10,404 nucleotides of DNA from Acidobacteriota bacterium (GTDB lineage Bacteria > Acidobacteriota > Blastocatellia > Pyrinomonadales > Pyrinomonadaceae), in assembly GCA_029777145.1 (NCBI GenBank), contig JAKOSS010000106.1:1-10404 (forward strand). Direction: 5' to 3'. Shown piece after piece: positions 1 to 5,177 of the stretch (positions within the stretch are counted from its first letter, which is position 1; each line of letters starts with the position of its first letter). Both the position numbers and the translations under genes were made by a program. Under the pieces are notes generated by a model. That model was not told the origin of the DNA and made no database searches. It worked only from the letters and a program-made list of their open reading frames with translations.

Positions 1-104
1 AGCGCAAGGACCGCCCCGACGATCTTCTCAAGCGTCGCCTCTTCGTTGTACGCCGGCATGATCACCGAAAGACACTTTGCTGCTGGTTCTGAACGCTGAC
101 TCAT
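1..104 (-). CDS. Family 2 glycosyltransferase, N-terminal fragment (runs off left edge)
   Basis: This reading frame is open from an ATG at 104-102 down to position 1 and gives 34 complete codons. After a short polar leader, residues 12-22 read LSVIMPAYNEE, the first beta strand and nucleotide-binding start of GT-A fold family 2 glycosyltransferases. ATLEKIV follows, as in the dolichol-phosphate mannose synthase/GT2 group. Such enzymes transfer a sugar from a nucleotide donor to a lipid or glycan acceptor on the cytoplasmic side of the membrane. The catalytic region is outside the window, so the exact subfamily cannot be given. There is no strong Shine-Dalgarno upstream, only a T-rich stretch. 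The gene has the same direction as the large operon but is separated from it by the repeat/nuclease region, so it probably has its own promoter. Confidence 0.8.
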   Translation of the reverse strand, partial: MSQRSEPAAKCLSVIMPAYNEEATLEKIVGAVLA

Positions 105-161
105 CGCAAAAGAAAGATTCTAGAACATGGAGTGAAAAAAAGCATTTGCAATCAGACTTAT

Positions 162-283
162 CCACGAAGGCACACGAAGTTACACCAAGAATGTTTTTTC
201 CTCGATACGCACCGACAGGGCCGGGCGGGCCCCAGAAGTCACGCGAAAGAAGAGTCTTTGCGTGACTTTGTGTGTCTTCGTGG
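162..283. repeat. Structured repeat R1 (phased heptamer inverted repeat), divergent copy
   Basis: The left arm has heptamers at 163-169 (CACGAAG), 173-179 (CACGAAG) and 183-189 (CACCAAG). The right arm has the inverted heptamer at 256-262 (CTTTGCG), 266-272 (CTTTGTG) and 276-282 (CTTCGTG). All have an exact 10-nt period. The interior between arms is about 61 nt. It contains a GC hairpin, GGGCC (218-222) / GGCCC (228-232), with loop GGGCG. This loop is close to the reverse complement of the TGCCC loop in R2 and R4. A second hairpin pairs 236-250 with 255-268 around an AGAG loop. The left-arm spacers (GCA, TTA) match R2, so the arms have the same orientation as R2 while the core looks inverted. 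The substitutions in the right arm are mostly C to T, which keeps G-U pairing possible in RNA. Confidence 0.8.
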
Positions 284-398
284 TTACAGATTGGATTGTC
301 CATGTAGACGAATCTTCGTCGTTGTTTCTGCAATATTCTTCGCCGCGGCTTCAAATTCTTCGGGATCTTCAATATATTTGAAAGCCGACGTACTTCAC
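284..398 (-). pseudogene. Possible remnant of a small gene ending at the edge of R1
   Basis: On the minus strand, 394-284 is an open frame of 36 codons ending in TAA at 286-284, one base outside repeat R1. Residues include FKYIEDPEEFEAAAK and NIAETTTKIRLHGQSNL, an acidic helical composition more protein-like than the competing frames. An in-frame TGA at 397-395 closes it upstream and it has no ATG. In another frame a GTG at 398-396 starts MKYVGF. Removing one T from the run at 379-384 would join the two into a 37-residue peptide. This could be a frameshifted small gene, the tail of a gene cut by rearrangement, or chance. I recognise no family. Confidence 0.25.
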
Positions 399-432
399 CC
401 GTACGACTAACTCACTTGGAGACTCACAACAA

Positions 433-810
433 ATGGAAAAACTCATCCTTCGTCAGGAGGTCTACGACGTCGTGGGAGCGGCGATCGAAGTTCATTCCGT
501 GCTCGGACACGGTTTTCTTGAACCGGTTTATCAAGATGCTCTGCAGTTTGAACTAACGTCCCGCGTCATTCCCTGGATTGCCCAACAGGAACTGTCGATT
601 CACTACAAGGACCACAGACTAAGCAAAACCTACGTCCCAGATTTCATTTGCTTCGAACAAATTATCGTTGAGATCAAGGCGCTTACCTGTCTAACCTCAC
701 GCGAGGTCGGTCAGCTGATTAATTACCTGAAGGTCACAGATCTGCGAGTCGGACTGCTGATAAATTTTGGAAGCGTCGGCCGGCTTGAATGGCAAAGATT
801 TGTAAGATGA
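433..810 (+). CDS. GxxExxY family protein, predicted PD-(D/E)XK nuclease
   Basis: This 125-residue protein is a full-length member of the GxxExxY family (PF13366, PDDEXK_3). The signature is G27-F-L-E30-P-V-Y33 in the N-terminal helix region. The predicted nuclease core follows: D70 in YVPDF, then E80-I-K82 in VEIKAL, and a conserved QLINYLK helix at 94-100. LLINFG (108-113) and a C-terminal RLEWQRF complete the usual layout. The family is predicted to bind a metal and cut nucleic acid. Its substrate is not established to my knowledge. The ATG at 433 has GGAG 11 nt upstream; the frame stays open further upstream but no better start is seen. It is transcribed towards the glycan operon and is flanked by repeat R1 on the left and R2-R4 on the right, with only 29 nt before R2. 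All expected catalytic residues are present, so the gene looks functional. Confidence 0.92.
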   Translation: MEKLILRQEVYDVVGAAIEVHSVLGHGFLEPVYQDALQFELTSRVIPWIAQQELSIHYKDHRLSKTYVPDFICFEQIIVEIKALTCLTSREVGQLINYLKVTDLRVGLLINFGSVGRLEWQRFVR

Positions 811-839
811 TCGGCGGAATGCGATCCATGGGAGAGAAT

Positions 840-961
840 CCACGAAGGCACACGAAGTTACACGAAGAAATGCATTGGGGCCTGCCCGGCCCCTACCCAA
901 CAAAGTAAATCCACGGAAATCAATTCCTTGATTTCTTCGTGGTGCTTCGTGTGTCTTCGTG
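840..961. repeat. Structured repeat R2 (phased heptamer inverted repeat), intact copy
   Basis: This is the best-preserved copy. The left arm has CACGAAG at 841-847, 851-857 and 861-867. The right arm has CTTCGTG at 935-941, 945-951 and 955-961, again with an exact 10-nt period. The 31-nt arms 841-871 and 931-961 are inverted repeats matching at 27 of 31 positions. The 59-nt interior carries two further hairpins: GGGGCC (877-882) / GGCCCC (888-893) with loop TGCCC, and GAAATCAA (916-923) / TTGATTTC (928-935) with loop TTCC. The second hairpin competes with the innermost outer stem, so at least two folds are possible. From GTTACACG onward it differs from R4 at only about 5 of 107 positions. Confidence 0.9.
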
Positions 962-978
962 TTCAACCCCGATCATAT

Positions 979-1091
979 CCACTAAGTTACACTAAGAAAT
1001 GTATAGGGGCCTTCCCGGCCCCGCCGGCGCTCGACATATTCTGCAGAAAGCCACAGGTTTCTTTCTTCGTGTTGCCTCGTGTATCTAAATT
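979..1091. repeat. Structured repeat R3 (degenerate copy)
   Basis: This is a decayed relative of R2/R4 in the same orientation. The left heptamers are CACTAAG at 980-986 and 990-996. The right heptamers are CTTCGTG at 1065-1071 and CCTCGTG at 1075-1081; the third position (1085-1091) is no longer recognisable. The GC hairpin is intact as GGGGCC (1006-1011) / GGCCCC (1017-1022) with loop TTCCC. The GAAATCAA/TTGATTTC hairpin is absent. A 10-nt palindrome TTCTGCAGAA (1039-1048) lies in the same interior stretch. The length and the 10-nt spacing are kept despite much base change. Confidence 0.8.
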
Positions 1092-1094
1092 CAT

Positions 1095-1207
1095 CCACGA
1101 AGTTACACGAAGAAATGCATTGGGGCCTGCCCGGCCCCTACGCAACAAAGAAAATCCGCGGAAATCAATGCCTTGATTTCTTCGTGTTGCTTCGTGTGTC
1201 TTCGTGG
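1095..1207. repeat. Structured repeat R4, near-identical to R2 but one heptamer shorter
   Basis: The left arm has two heptamers (1096-1102, 1106-1112) and the right arm three CTTCGTG (1180-1186, 1190-1196, 1200-1206), with an exact 10-nt period. Relative to R2 the left arm lacks exactly one 10-nt unit. The interior matches R2 closely: GGGGCC (1122-1127) / GGCCCC (1133-1138) with loop TGCCC, and GAAATCAA (1161-1168) / TTGATTTC (1173-1180) with loop TGCC. The copy ends 7 nt before the TAA of the AsnB-type gene, so it sits directly at the 3' end of the glycan operon. Confidence 0.9.
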
Positions 1208-1214
1208 TTGATTC

Positions 1215-3098
1215 TTAATCCTGGAATTCCCGGAACCACAACTCGAGCATAAGCAGCGTCCAGACCTGAAATGTATGATCGCGTTCGCCGGAGGTGTGTT
1301 CCTCGACATACTTTCGCACGGCGTCGGACCGGAACAGTCCCCGCGTGAGGCAGCGGTCGGACAGCAAGACGTCGCGAACGAAGTCCTTCATCTCGCCGCG
1401 GAACCAATTCCCGACCGGGACTCCGAACCCCATCTTGCGGCGGTAAATGACCTCGCCCGGAACAAGCCGCGCCGCGACCTTCTTCAGCAGCGACTTTGTC
1501 TCGAAGCGTCTCATCTTCAGCTTCTCGGGCAACGAGGCCGCGAATTCGATGACCTTGTGATCGAGAAACGGCGAGCGCGCCTCGAGCGAGTTCGCCATCG
1601 ACGCAATGTCGACCTTCACCAAAAGATCGTTCGGCAAATACGTCATCTGATCGGTCAGCATCGTCGCGTCAAGCAACCCGTTGACTTCAGATTCGGCAAA
1701 CCAGCGGTCGAGAAAATCCGACGCTTCGTGCCCGTTCTTCGCCGCGAGAAAATCGTCAGAGTAAAGTTCAGACTTCGTCTCGGGCATGAACGTCGACATC
1801 CAGCGCAGATACCGCTGATTGTCGTCGAGCGCGGCCGCCTTCAGAAACCGCTGGGCGTCGCGGACACGCGACTTGCGAAGTTCCGATGTCGGCGCCAGTC
1901 CGACCGGCGTTTCGATCAGAGCCTTTCGCAGGACCGACGGAATCTTCCTATAGATCTCGGCGATCTTCATCGCCGCATAGCGCTCGTATCCGGCGAACGA
2001 CTCGTCACCGCCGTCGCCGTTCAACGCGACCGTGACGAACTGCCGCGTCTCGCGCGAAACATAATACGTCGGGATCGCCGACGAATCGGCGTACGGCTCG
2101 CCGTAATGCCGCACCAGCGTCGGCAGGATCTCGAGCGCGTTCGGCCGCACGATGAACTCGTTGTATTCCGCCCCGACGTGCTCCGCGACGCGCTTTGCGT
2201 ATTTGAGCTCGCTGTAATCCTGCTCTTCAAACCCGATGGAGAACGTCTTGACCGGTCGATCGGACAGCTGTGCCATCAACGCGACGATCGTCGACGAATC
2301 GACACCGCCTGAAAGGAACGCTCCGAGCGGGACTTCGGAGATCATCCGCAGACGCGTCGCCTCTTTTACGATCCGCGTCGTTTCCTCGATCGCCTCTTCT
2401 TCCGTGATCCTGATCTTCCTTGAGAAGTCGGGCAGCCAGTACCGCCGCGTTTCGATCCGGCCGTCTTTCCATCGCAGCCAGTGGCCCGGCTCGAGTTTGC
2501 GGATCGCCTTGAACGCGGTCAGCGGCGCCGGCACGCAAAGAAAGGAAAGGTAGGCGTCGATCGCTTCATAATCGACGTCGCGCGGAACGTCACCGTGTTC
2601 GAGCAGCGCCGTGAACTCCGATCCGAAGACAAGATCGCCGTTCGGCCGATGCGCGTACAGAACGGGTTTCTTACCGACCCGATCGCGTGCGACGAAAAGC
2701 GACTTCTCCCGCTCGTCCCAGATCGCGAATGCGAACATGCCGCGCAGGTGATCGACGCAGTCGGCGCCGTACCGGTCGTAAAGATGAATGATCGCTTCGG
2801 TGTCGGAATTCGTGTAGAACTTGTCGCCGAGTTTTTCGAGGTCGGCGCGCAGTTCCCTATAATTGTAGATCTCGCCGTTGAAGACGATGACCTTCGACCG
2901 GTCGGAGTTGAATATCGGCTGCTGCCCGCCCGCAAGATCGATGATCGCGAGGCGCCGCATTGCCAGCGCGACGTTTTCCTTGACGTAGAAACCGTCCTCG
3001 TCCGGTCCGCGATGGATGATCGCGGCATTCATCTTCTCGATCACCGAACGATCCGCCGCGCGGCCGTTCGCGTTCACAAATCCGACGATGCCGCACAT
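1215..3098 (-). CDS. asnB: Asparagine synthase-type glutamine amidotransferase (AsnB family)
   Basis: This 627-residue protein has both AsnB domains complete. The N-terminal glutaminase (class II Ntn hydrolase) starts with the nucleophile Cys2 in MCGIVGF. It carries the glutamine-binding R49 region (MRRLAIIDL) and FNGEIYNY at 73-80. The C-terminal ATP-pyrophosphatase synthetase domain has the P-loop SGGVDSS at 263-269, then GEPYADSS (333-340) and GDGGDE (361-366). The enzyme moves ammonia from glutamine to an adenylated carboxylate. Homologues encoded in glycan loci are thought to amidate sugar acids or related groups, and that fits here as the last gene of a polysaccharide operon. Plain asparagine synthesis cannot be excluded. 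Length is typical of the roughly 600-650-residue bacterial form. The ATG overlaps the upstream TAA by one base (TAATG) and GGAGG lies 7 nt before it (3110-3106). Confidence 0.93.
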   Translation of the reverse strand: MCGIVGFVNANGRAADRSVIEKMNAAIIHRGPDEDGFYVKENVALAMRRLAIIDLAGGQQPIFNSDRSKVIVFNGEIYNYRELRADLEKLGDKFYTNSDTEAIIHLYDRYGADCVDHLRGMFAFAIWDEREKSLFVARDRVGKKPVLYAHRPNGDLVFGSEFTALLEHGDVPRDVDYEAIDAYLSFLCVPAPLTAFKAIRKLEPGHWLRWKDGRIETRRYWLPDFSRKIRITEEEAIEETTRIVKEATRLRMISEVPLGAFLSGGVDSSTIVALMAQLSDRPVKTFSIGFEEQDYSELKYAKRVAEHVGAEYNEFIVRPNALEILPTLVRHYGEPYADSSAIPTYYVSRETRQFVTVALNGDGGDESFAGYERYAAMKIAEIYRKIPSVLRKALIETPVGLAPTSELRKSRVRDAQRFLKAAALDDNQRYLRWMSTFMPETKSELYSDDFLAAKNGHEASDFLDRWFAESEVNGLLDATMLTDQMTYLPNDLLVKVDIASMANSLEARSPFLDHKVIEFAASLPEKLKMRRFETKSLLKKVAARLVPGEVIYRRKMGFGVPVGNWFRGEMKDFVRDVLLSDRCLTRGLFRSDAVRKYVEEHTSGERDHTFQVWTLLMLELWFREFQD

Positions 3099-4456
3099 TA
3101 TGACGCCTCCGTCCGACCGAAGATCCGCGCTTCGCGCCGTTCACGGGCCGCAAGCCTCACCAATCGCTGGTTCTCGCGCCGTTCCTGCATCAGCGTCCAG
3201 CCGACGGCGATGAACATGAACAGAAAGACCTGGATCTGCGTCCGCTGCCGGTACGCCGTCCCGACGTTCCCCTGAAAGATCGAATACGCGATCGTCAGCA
3301 TCAGCGTAAAGATCAGGATCGGGATCGCTTCTTTGAGTTTATGTCTGACTGTGTACGCCAAACCCGTGAATATGAGAGGAAACATTGCCCACCAGACAAG
3401 CATTTCAGGCATCGTGATCGCCTGGCGAAGACTTGTCGCCTGCCACGGAAAGGGGGCAAGCATCAGATATGTCAGCCCGATCGGCAAAGCAGTCAACGCG
3501 CCTTGTGTCGTCGAGACATCGATATCCTCACCGTAGCCCGAATCGCCGCGTTTGGCGAGGTCCGAACGGCTCGCCTGAAGCCGGTCGAGATCGCCGAACT
3601 TCTCGAAATTCTCGGAAGCCGTCTTAAAGATCCCGAGGTAGGTCAGCGCGATCCCGAGAACCCCGAGCAACATCAATCCTCGGACCAGAGACTTGACGGT
3701 GCCGAGTTGGCTCAGAACGAGACTTCCCGCCACCGCCACGGCAACCATATAGAAGATATAGAAGCGCAGCGAAATGATTCCGCCGAGAGCAAGAATTAGA
3801 ACAATCACCGCCCCCCACTCAAACCGCTTTTGTAACCGAACTACCATCGTCATCGTCAAAACCAACAGAAAGACAATCAGTCCGTCTTTGAGAAGCTGCC
3901 CTGACCAAATAACGAACGCCGGCAGGAACGCAACCAGCAACGCCGCAAACTTACCTACGCGTCGGTTTTGAAATACACTAAGTGAGCAGATGTAAACCAA
4001 TGGTGAAGTCGCGGCCCCAACGACCGCGCAGACTGACTGGGCCGCGAGAGGATTCTGCCCCGTAAAGAGGTAAATGACTCCTACAAAATAGTTCATCCCC
4101 CATCCCGGTGTGCCGGTGCTTGTAGCACGCCTGCTGAGAAATTCATCTGGGGAGGCAATACCATACCAAAGATCAACGAGCTGCTTGCCCAACGTGTCGT
4201 AAGTTATCGCATCCCCGCCAAAAAAGGTTTGCAGCTCAAACAGATTGATGAAGACTCCAAAGATTAAGCGGGCAACAAGCGCACCTAAAAACAACTGAAT
4301 CAGAAACGGGCCGTCCTCGGTGTTGCGCTGCAGCCAGGCGACGATCGGAATCGACAAGACCGCAACGACGATCACCGAGATAGCGCCGTCCGGAAACTTG
4401 ACCGTCGCCATCAAAATCGCGGTTAGGAAACAAAGTAATGCGGGGATGCGTCCCAA
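3098..4456 (-). CDS. Polytopic membrane protein, candidate GT-C glycosyltransferase or glycan polymerase
   Basis: This 452-residue protein has about 10-12 hydrophobic segments, roughly at residues 4-20, 26-42, 50-72, 118-133, 140-162, 170-206, 214-250, 258-277, 320-338, 352-370, 377-395 and 407-424. A basic cytoplasmic-type tail follows (RRENQRLVRLAARERREAR). A polar loop after segment 3 contains GGDAITYD (80-87). In GT-C enzymes the first large outer loop carries the catalytic acidic residue, which makes D82 a candidate. WSGQLLKDG (184-192) and GTAYRQRTQ (399-407) are motifs seen in loosely annotated glycan membrane proteins. It could be a lipid-linked sugar transferase or a Wzy-like polymerase; the sequence alone does not decide. 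It starts with TTG, one base after the stop of the acyltransferase gene, supported by GGAGG 9 nt upstream. An ATG at 4411 would remove the first membrane segment. Confidence 0.7.
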   Translation of the reverse strand: MGRIPALLCFLTAILMATVKFPDGAISVIVVAVLSIPIVAWLQRNTEDGPFLIQLFLGALVARLIFGVFINLFELQTFFGGDAITYDTLGKQLVDLWYGIASPDEFLSRRATSTGTPGWGMNYFVGVIYLFTGQNPLAAQSVCAVVGAATSPLVYICSLSVFQNRRVGKFAALLVAFLPAFVIWSGQLLKDGLIVFLLVLTMTMVVRLQKRFEWGAVIVLILALGGIISLRFYIFYMVAVAVAGSLVLSQLGTVKSLVRGLMLLGVLGIALTYLGIFKTASENFEKFGDLDRLQASRSDLAKRGDSGYGEDIDVSTTQGALTALPIGLTYLMLAPFPWQATSLRQAITMPEMLVWWAMFPLIFTGLAYTVRHKLKEAIPILIFTLMLTIAYSIFQGNVGTAYRQRTQIQVFLFMFIAVGWTLMQERRENQRLVRLAARERREARIFGRTEAS

Positions 4457-4457
4457 A

Positions 4458-5174
4458 CTAAATATCCTCCGGAAGATCGGGACGGGTCTTGTATTCAGTC
4501 AGGAACCTGCCGTCCTCGTCAAGGTCTTTGATCTCGGTCGCCGGGAGACCGCCGATCAGCTTGTACTCGTTCGTAAACTTCTTCGTGATCACCGCACCGA
4601 TGCCGACAATGCACTTCGGTGGGATCTCGCCTCCGGGCGCGATCCTGATCTCCGACCCGACATAGCTGTAATCGCCGATGATGATCGGTTTTGTCATCTG
4701 CCGGTTGTGGGTCCACAACGACGAATTCCGTCCGCCGAGAATCACTCTTTTTCCAAATTCAACCCGGTCGGTAAAGTCGATCTTATGCGACGTCGTGACG
4801 ACGCTTCCGTCGCCGAGAATAAACCGCGGATCGGCCGGCGTGACGATCACCGGATCGGGAATCGAATTGATCTCGTTCTGGCGCAATATCTCGGAATATC
4901 GTCCGAGCACGATCTCATCGCCACCCCGCAAGATGTTCAGGTGACCGATTCGGGCGTGTTCGCCGATCTTCAATGACTCGATCCGCGTCAACGCGTTGAG
5001 ATGCCCGATCGAAACGTCATCGCCGATCTCGCAATGTTGCGCGTCGATCAGAGACAGGCCGATCCGCACCCGCTTGCCGATCTTGTAACCGAAAACGATC
5101 CGGTAGATCGGCCGCTTCAAGAACGACGGCAGAGGCATTATCCCCAATAGAAATAGTGTCCTGATCTTCCTCAT
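4458..5174 (-). CDS. Left-handed beta-helix acyltransferase (hexapeptide repeat)
   Basis: This 238-residue protein has the imperfect hexapeptide rhythm [I/V]-G-x-x-x-x through much of its length, for example YKIGKRVRIG (30-39), CEIGDDVSIG (48-57), LKIGEHARIG (68-77), VEFGKRVILGG (138-148) and PIIIGDYSYVG (163-173). A loop WTHNRQ at 154-159 supplies H156, the likely catalytic base as in maltose/galactoside O-acetyltransferases. The C-terminal IGGLPATEI (207-215) is the usual closing segment. Such trimeric enzymes transfer acetyl or another acyl group from CoA to a sugar. Here it most likely decorates the glycan made by the operon. A hydrophobic basic N-terminus (residues 1-29) may associate with the membrane. 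The start lies 3 nt after the upstream TAG without a clear Shine-Dalgarno, so translation is probably coupled. The acyl group and the acceptor cannot be predicted. Confidence 0.85.
   Translation of the reverse strand: MRKIRTLFLLGIMPLPSFLKRPIYRIVFGYKIGKRVRIGLSLIDAQHCEIGDDVSIGHLNALTRIESLKIGEHARIGHLNILRGGDEIVLGRYSEILRQNEINSIPDPVIVTPADPRFILGDGSVVTTSHKIDFTDRVEFGKRVILGGRNSSLWTHNRQMTKPIIIGDYSYVGSEIRIAPGGEIPPKCIVGIGAVITKKFTNEYKLIGGLPATEIKDLDEDGRFLTEYKTRPDLPEDI
4466..4470 (-). promoter_or_regulatory. Ribosome binding site fixing the TTG start at 4456
   Basis: On the minus strand, GGAGG occupies 4470-4466, exactly 9 nt before TTG at 4456-4454. It lies inside the end of the acyltransferase gene. The next ATG (4411-4409) has no comparable site and would cut off a hydrophobic segment, so the TTG start is preferred. 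Confidence 0.75.
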
Positions 5175-5177
5175 CTG

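Larger units (their letters stand above)
105..432. other. Divergent intergenic region holding repeat R1 and a possible gene remnant
   Basis: This 328-nt stretch separates the leftward GT2 gene from the rightward GxxExxY gene, so promoters for both should lie here. I cannot identify a convincing -35/-10 pair for either. Its contents are the structured repeat R1 (162-283) and, directly beside it, a 36-codon open frame on the minus strand (284-394) that looks coding but lacks a start. A weak GGAG at 418-421, 11 nt before the ATG at 433, is the likely ribosome binding site of the GxxExxY gene. Confidence 0.6.
811..1214. other. Convergent intergenic region filled by a tandem repeat array
   Basis: This 404-nt region lies between the stops of the GxxExxY gene (TGA at 808-810) and the AsnB-type gene (TAA at 1217-1215). 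Apart from 29 nt at the left, 17 nt between R2 and R3, about 8 nt between R3 and R4, and 7 nt at the right, it consists of repeat copies R2, R3 and R4. No real gene is seen: the open frames here are translations of the repeat. The GC hairpins could terminate transcription from either side, but none is followed by a clear T tract, so no canonical Rho-independent terminator is called. Confidence 0.7.

Noticed and set aside
105..160. Promoter for the leftward GT2 gene (TTGCAA on the minus strand near 151-146)
   Set aside because: No acceptable -10 element lies at 16-18 nt from it, so the match is no better than chance.
368..382. Inverted repeat TTCAA-TATAT-TTGAA upstream of the GxxExxY gene as an operator or promoter element
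   Set aside because: It is short, AT-rich and lies inside the suspected coding remnant, and no matching -35 element is at the right distance.
28..410. Open frames of 92-114 codons on both strands across R1
   Set aside because: They run through the repeat and over the start of the GT2 gene in other frames. The true GT2 frame (104-1) and the remnant frame (394-284) explain the coding-like signal better.
1122..1138. Rho-independent terminator at the GC hairpin of R4
   Set aside because: The 6-bp stem is strong, but no T tract follows on either strand. It may slow transcription but is not a canonical terminator.
840..1207. CRISPR array
   Set aside because: The units are over 100 nt long, contain inverted arms and differ in length, and there are no unique spacers of constant size and no cas genes.
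697..1309. Open frames of 60-90 codons over the repeats on both strands, with peptides such as GRGRAGPNAFLRVTSCAFVD
   Set aside because: They are translations of the repeat arms and GC core. The same peptide pieces recur from different copies, and no start with a ribosome binding site or domain is seen.
1275..3275. Long plus-strand open frames (345 and 264 codons) opposite the AsnB-type gene
   Set aside because: They are GC-driven shadows of the real minus-strand gene, rich in arginine and without recognisable motifs.
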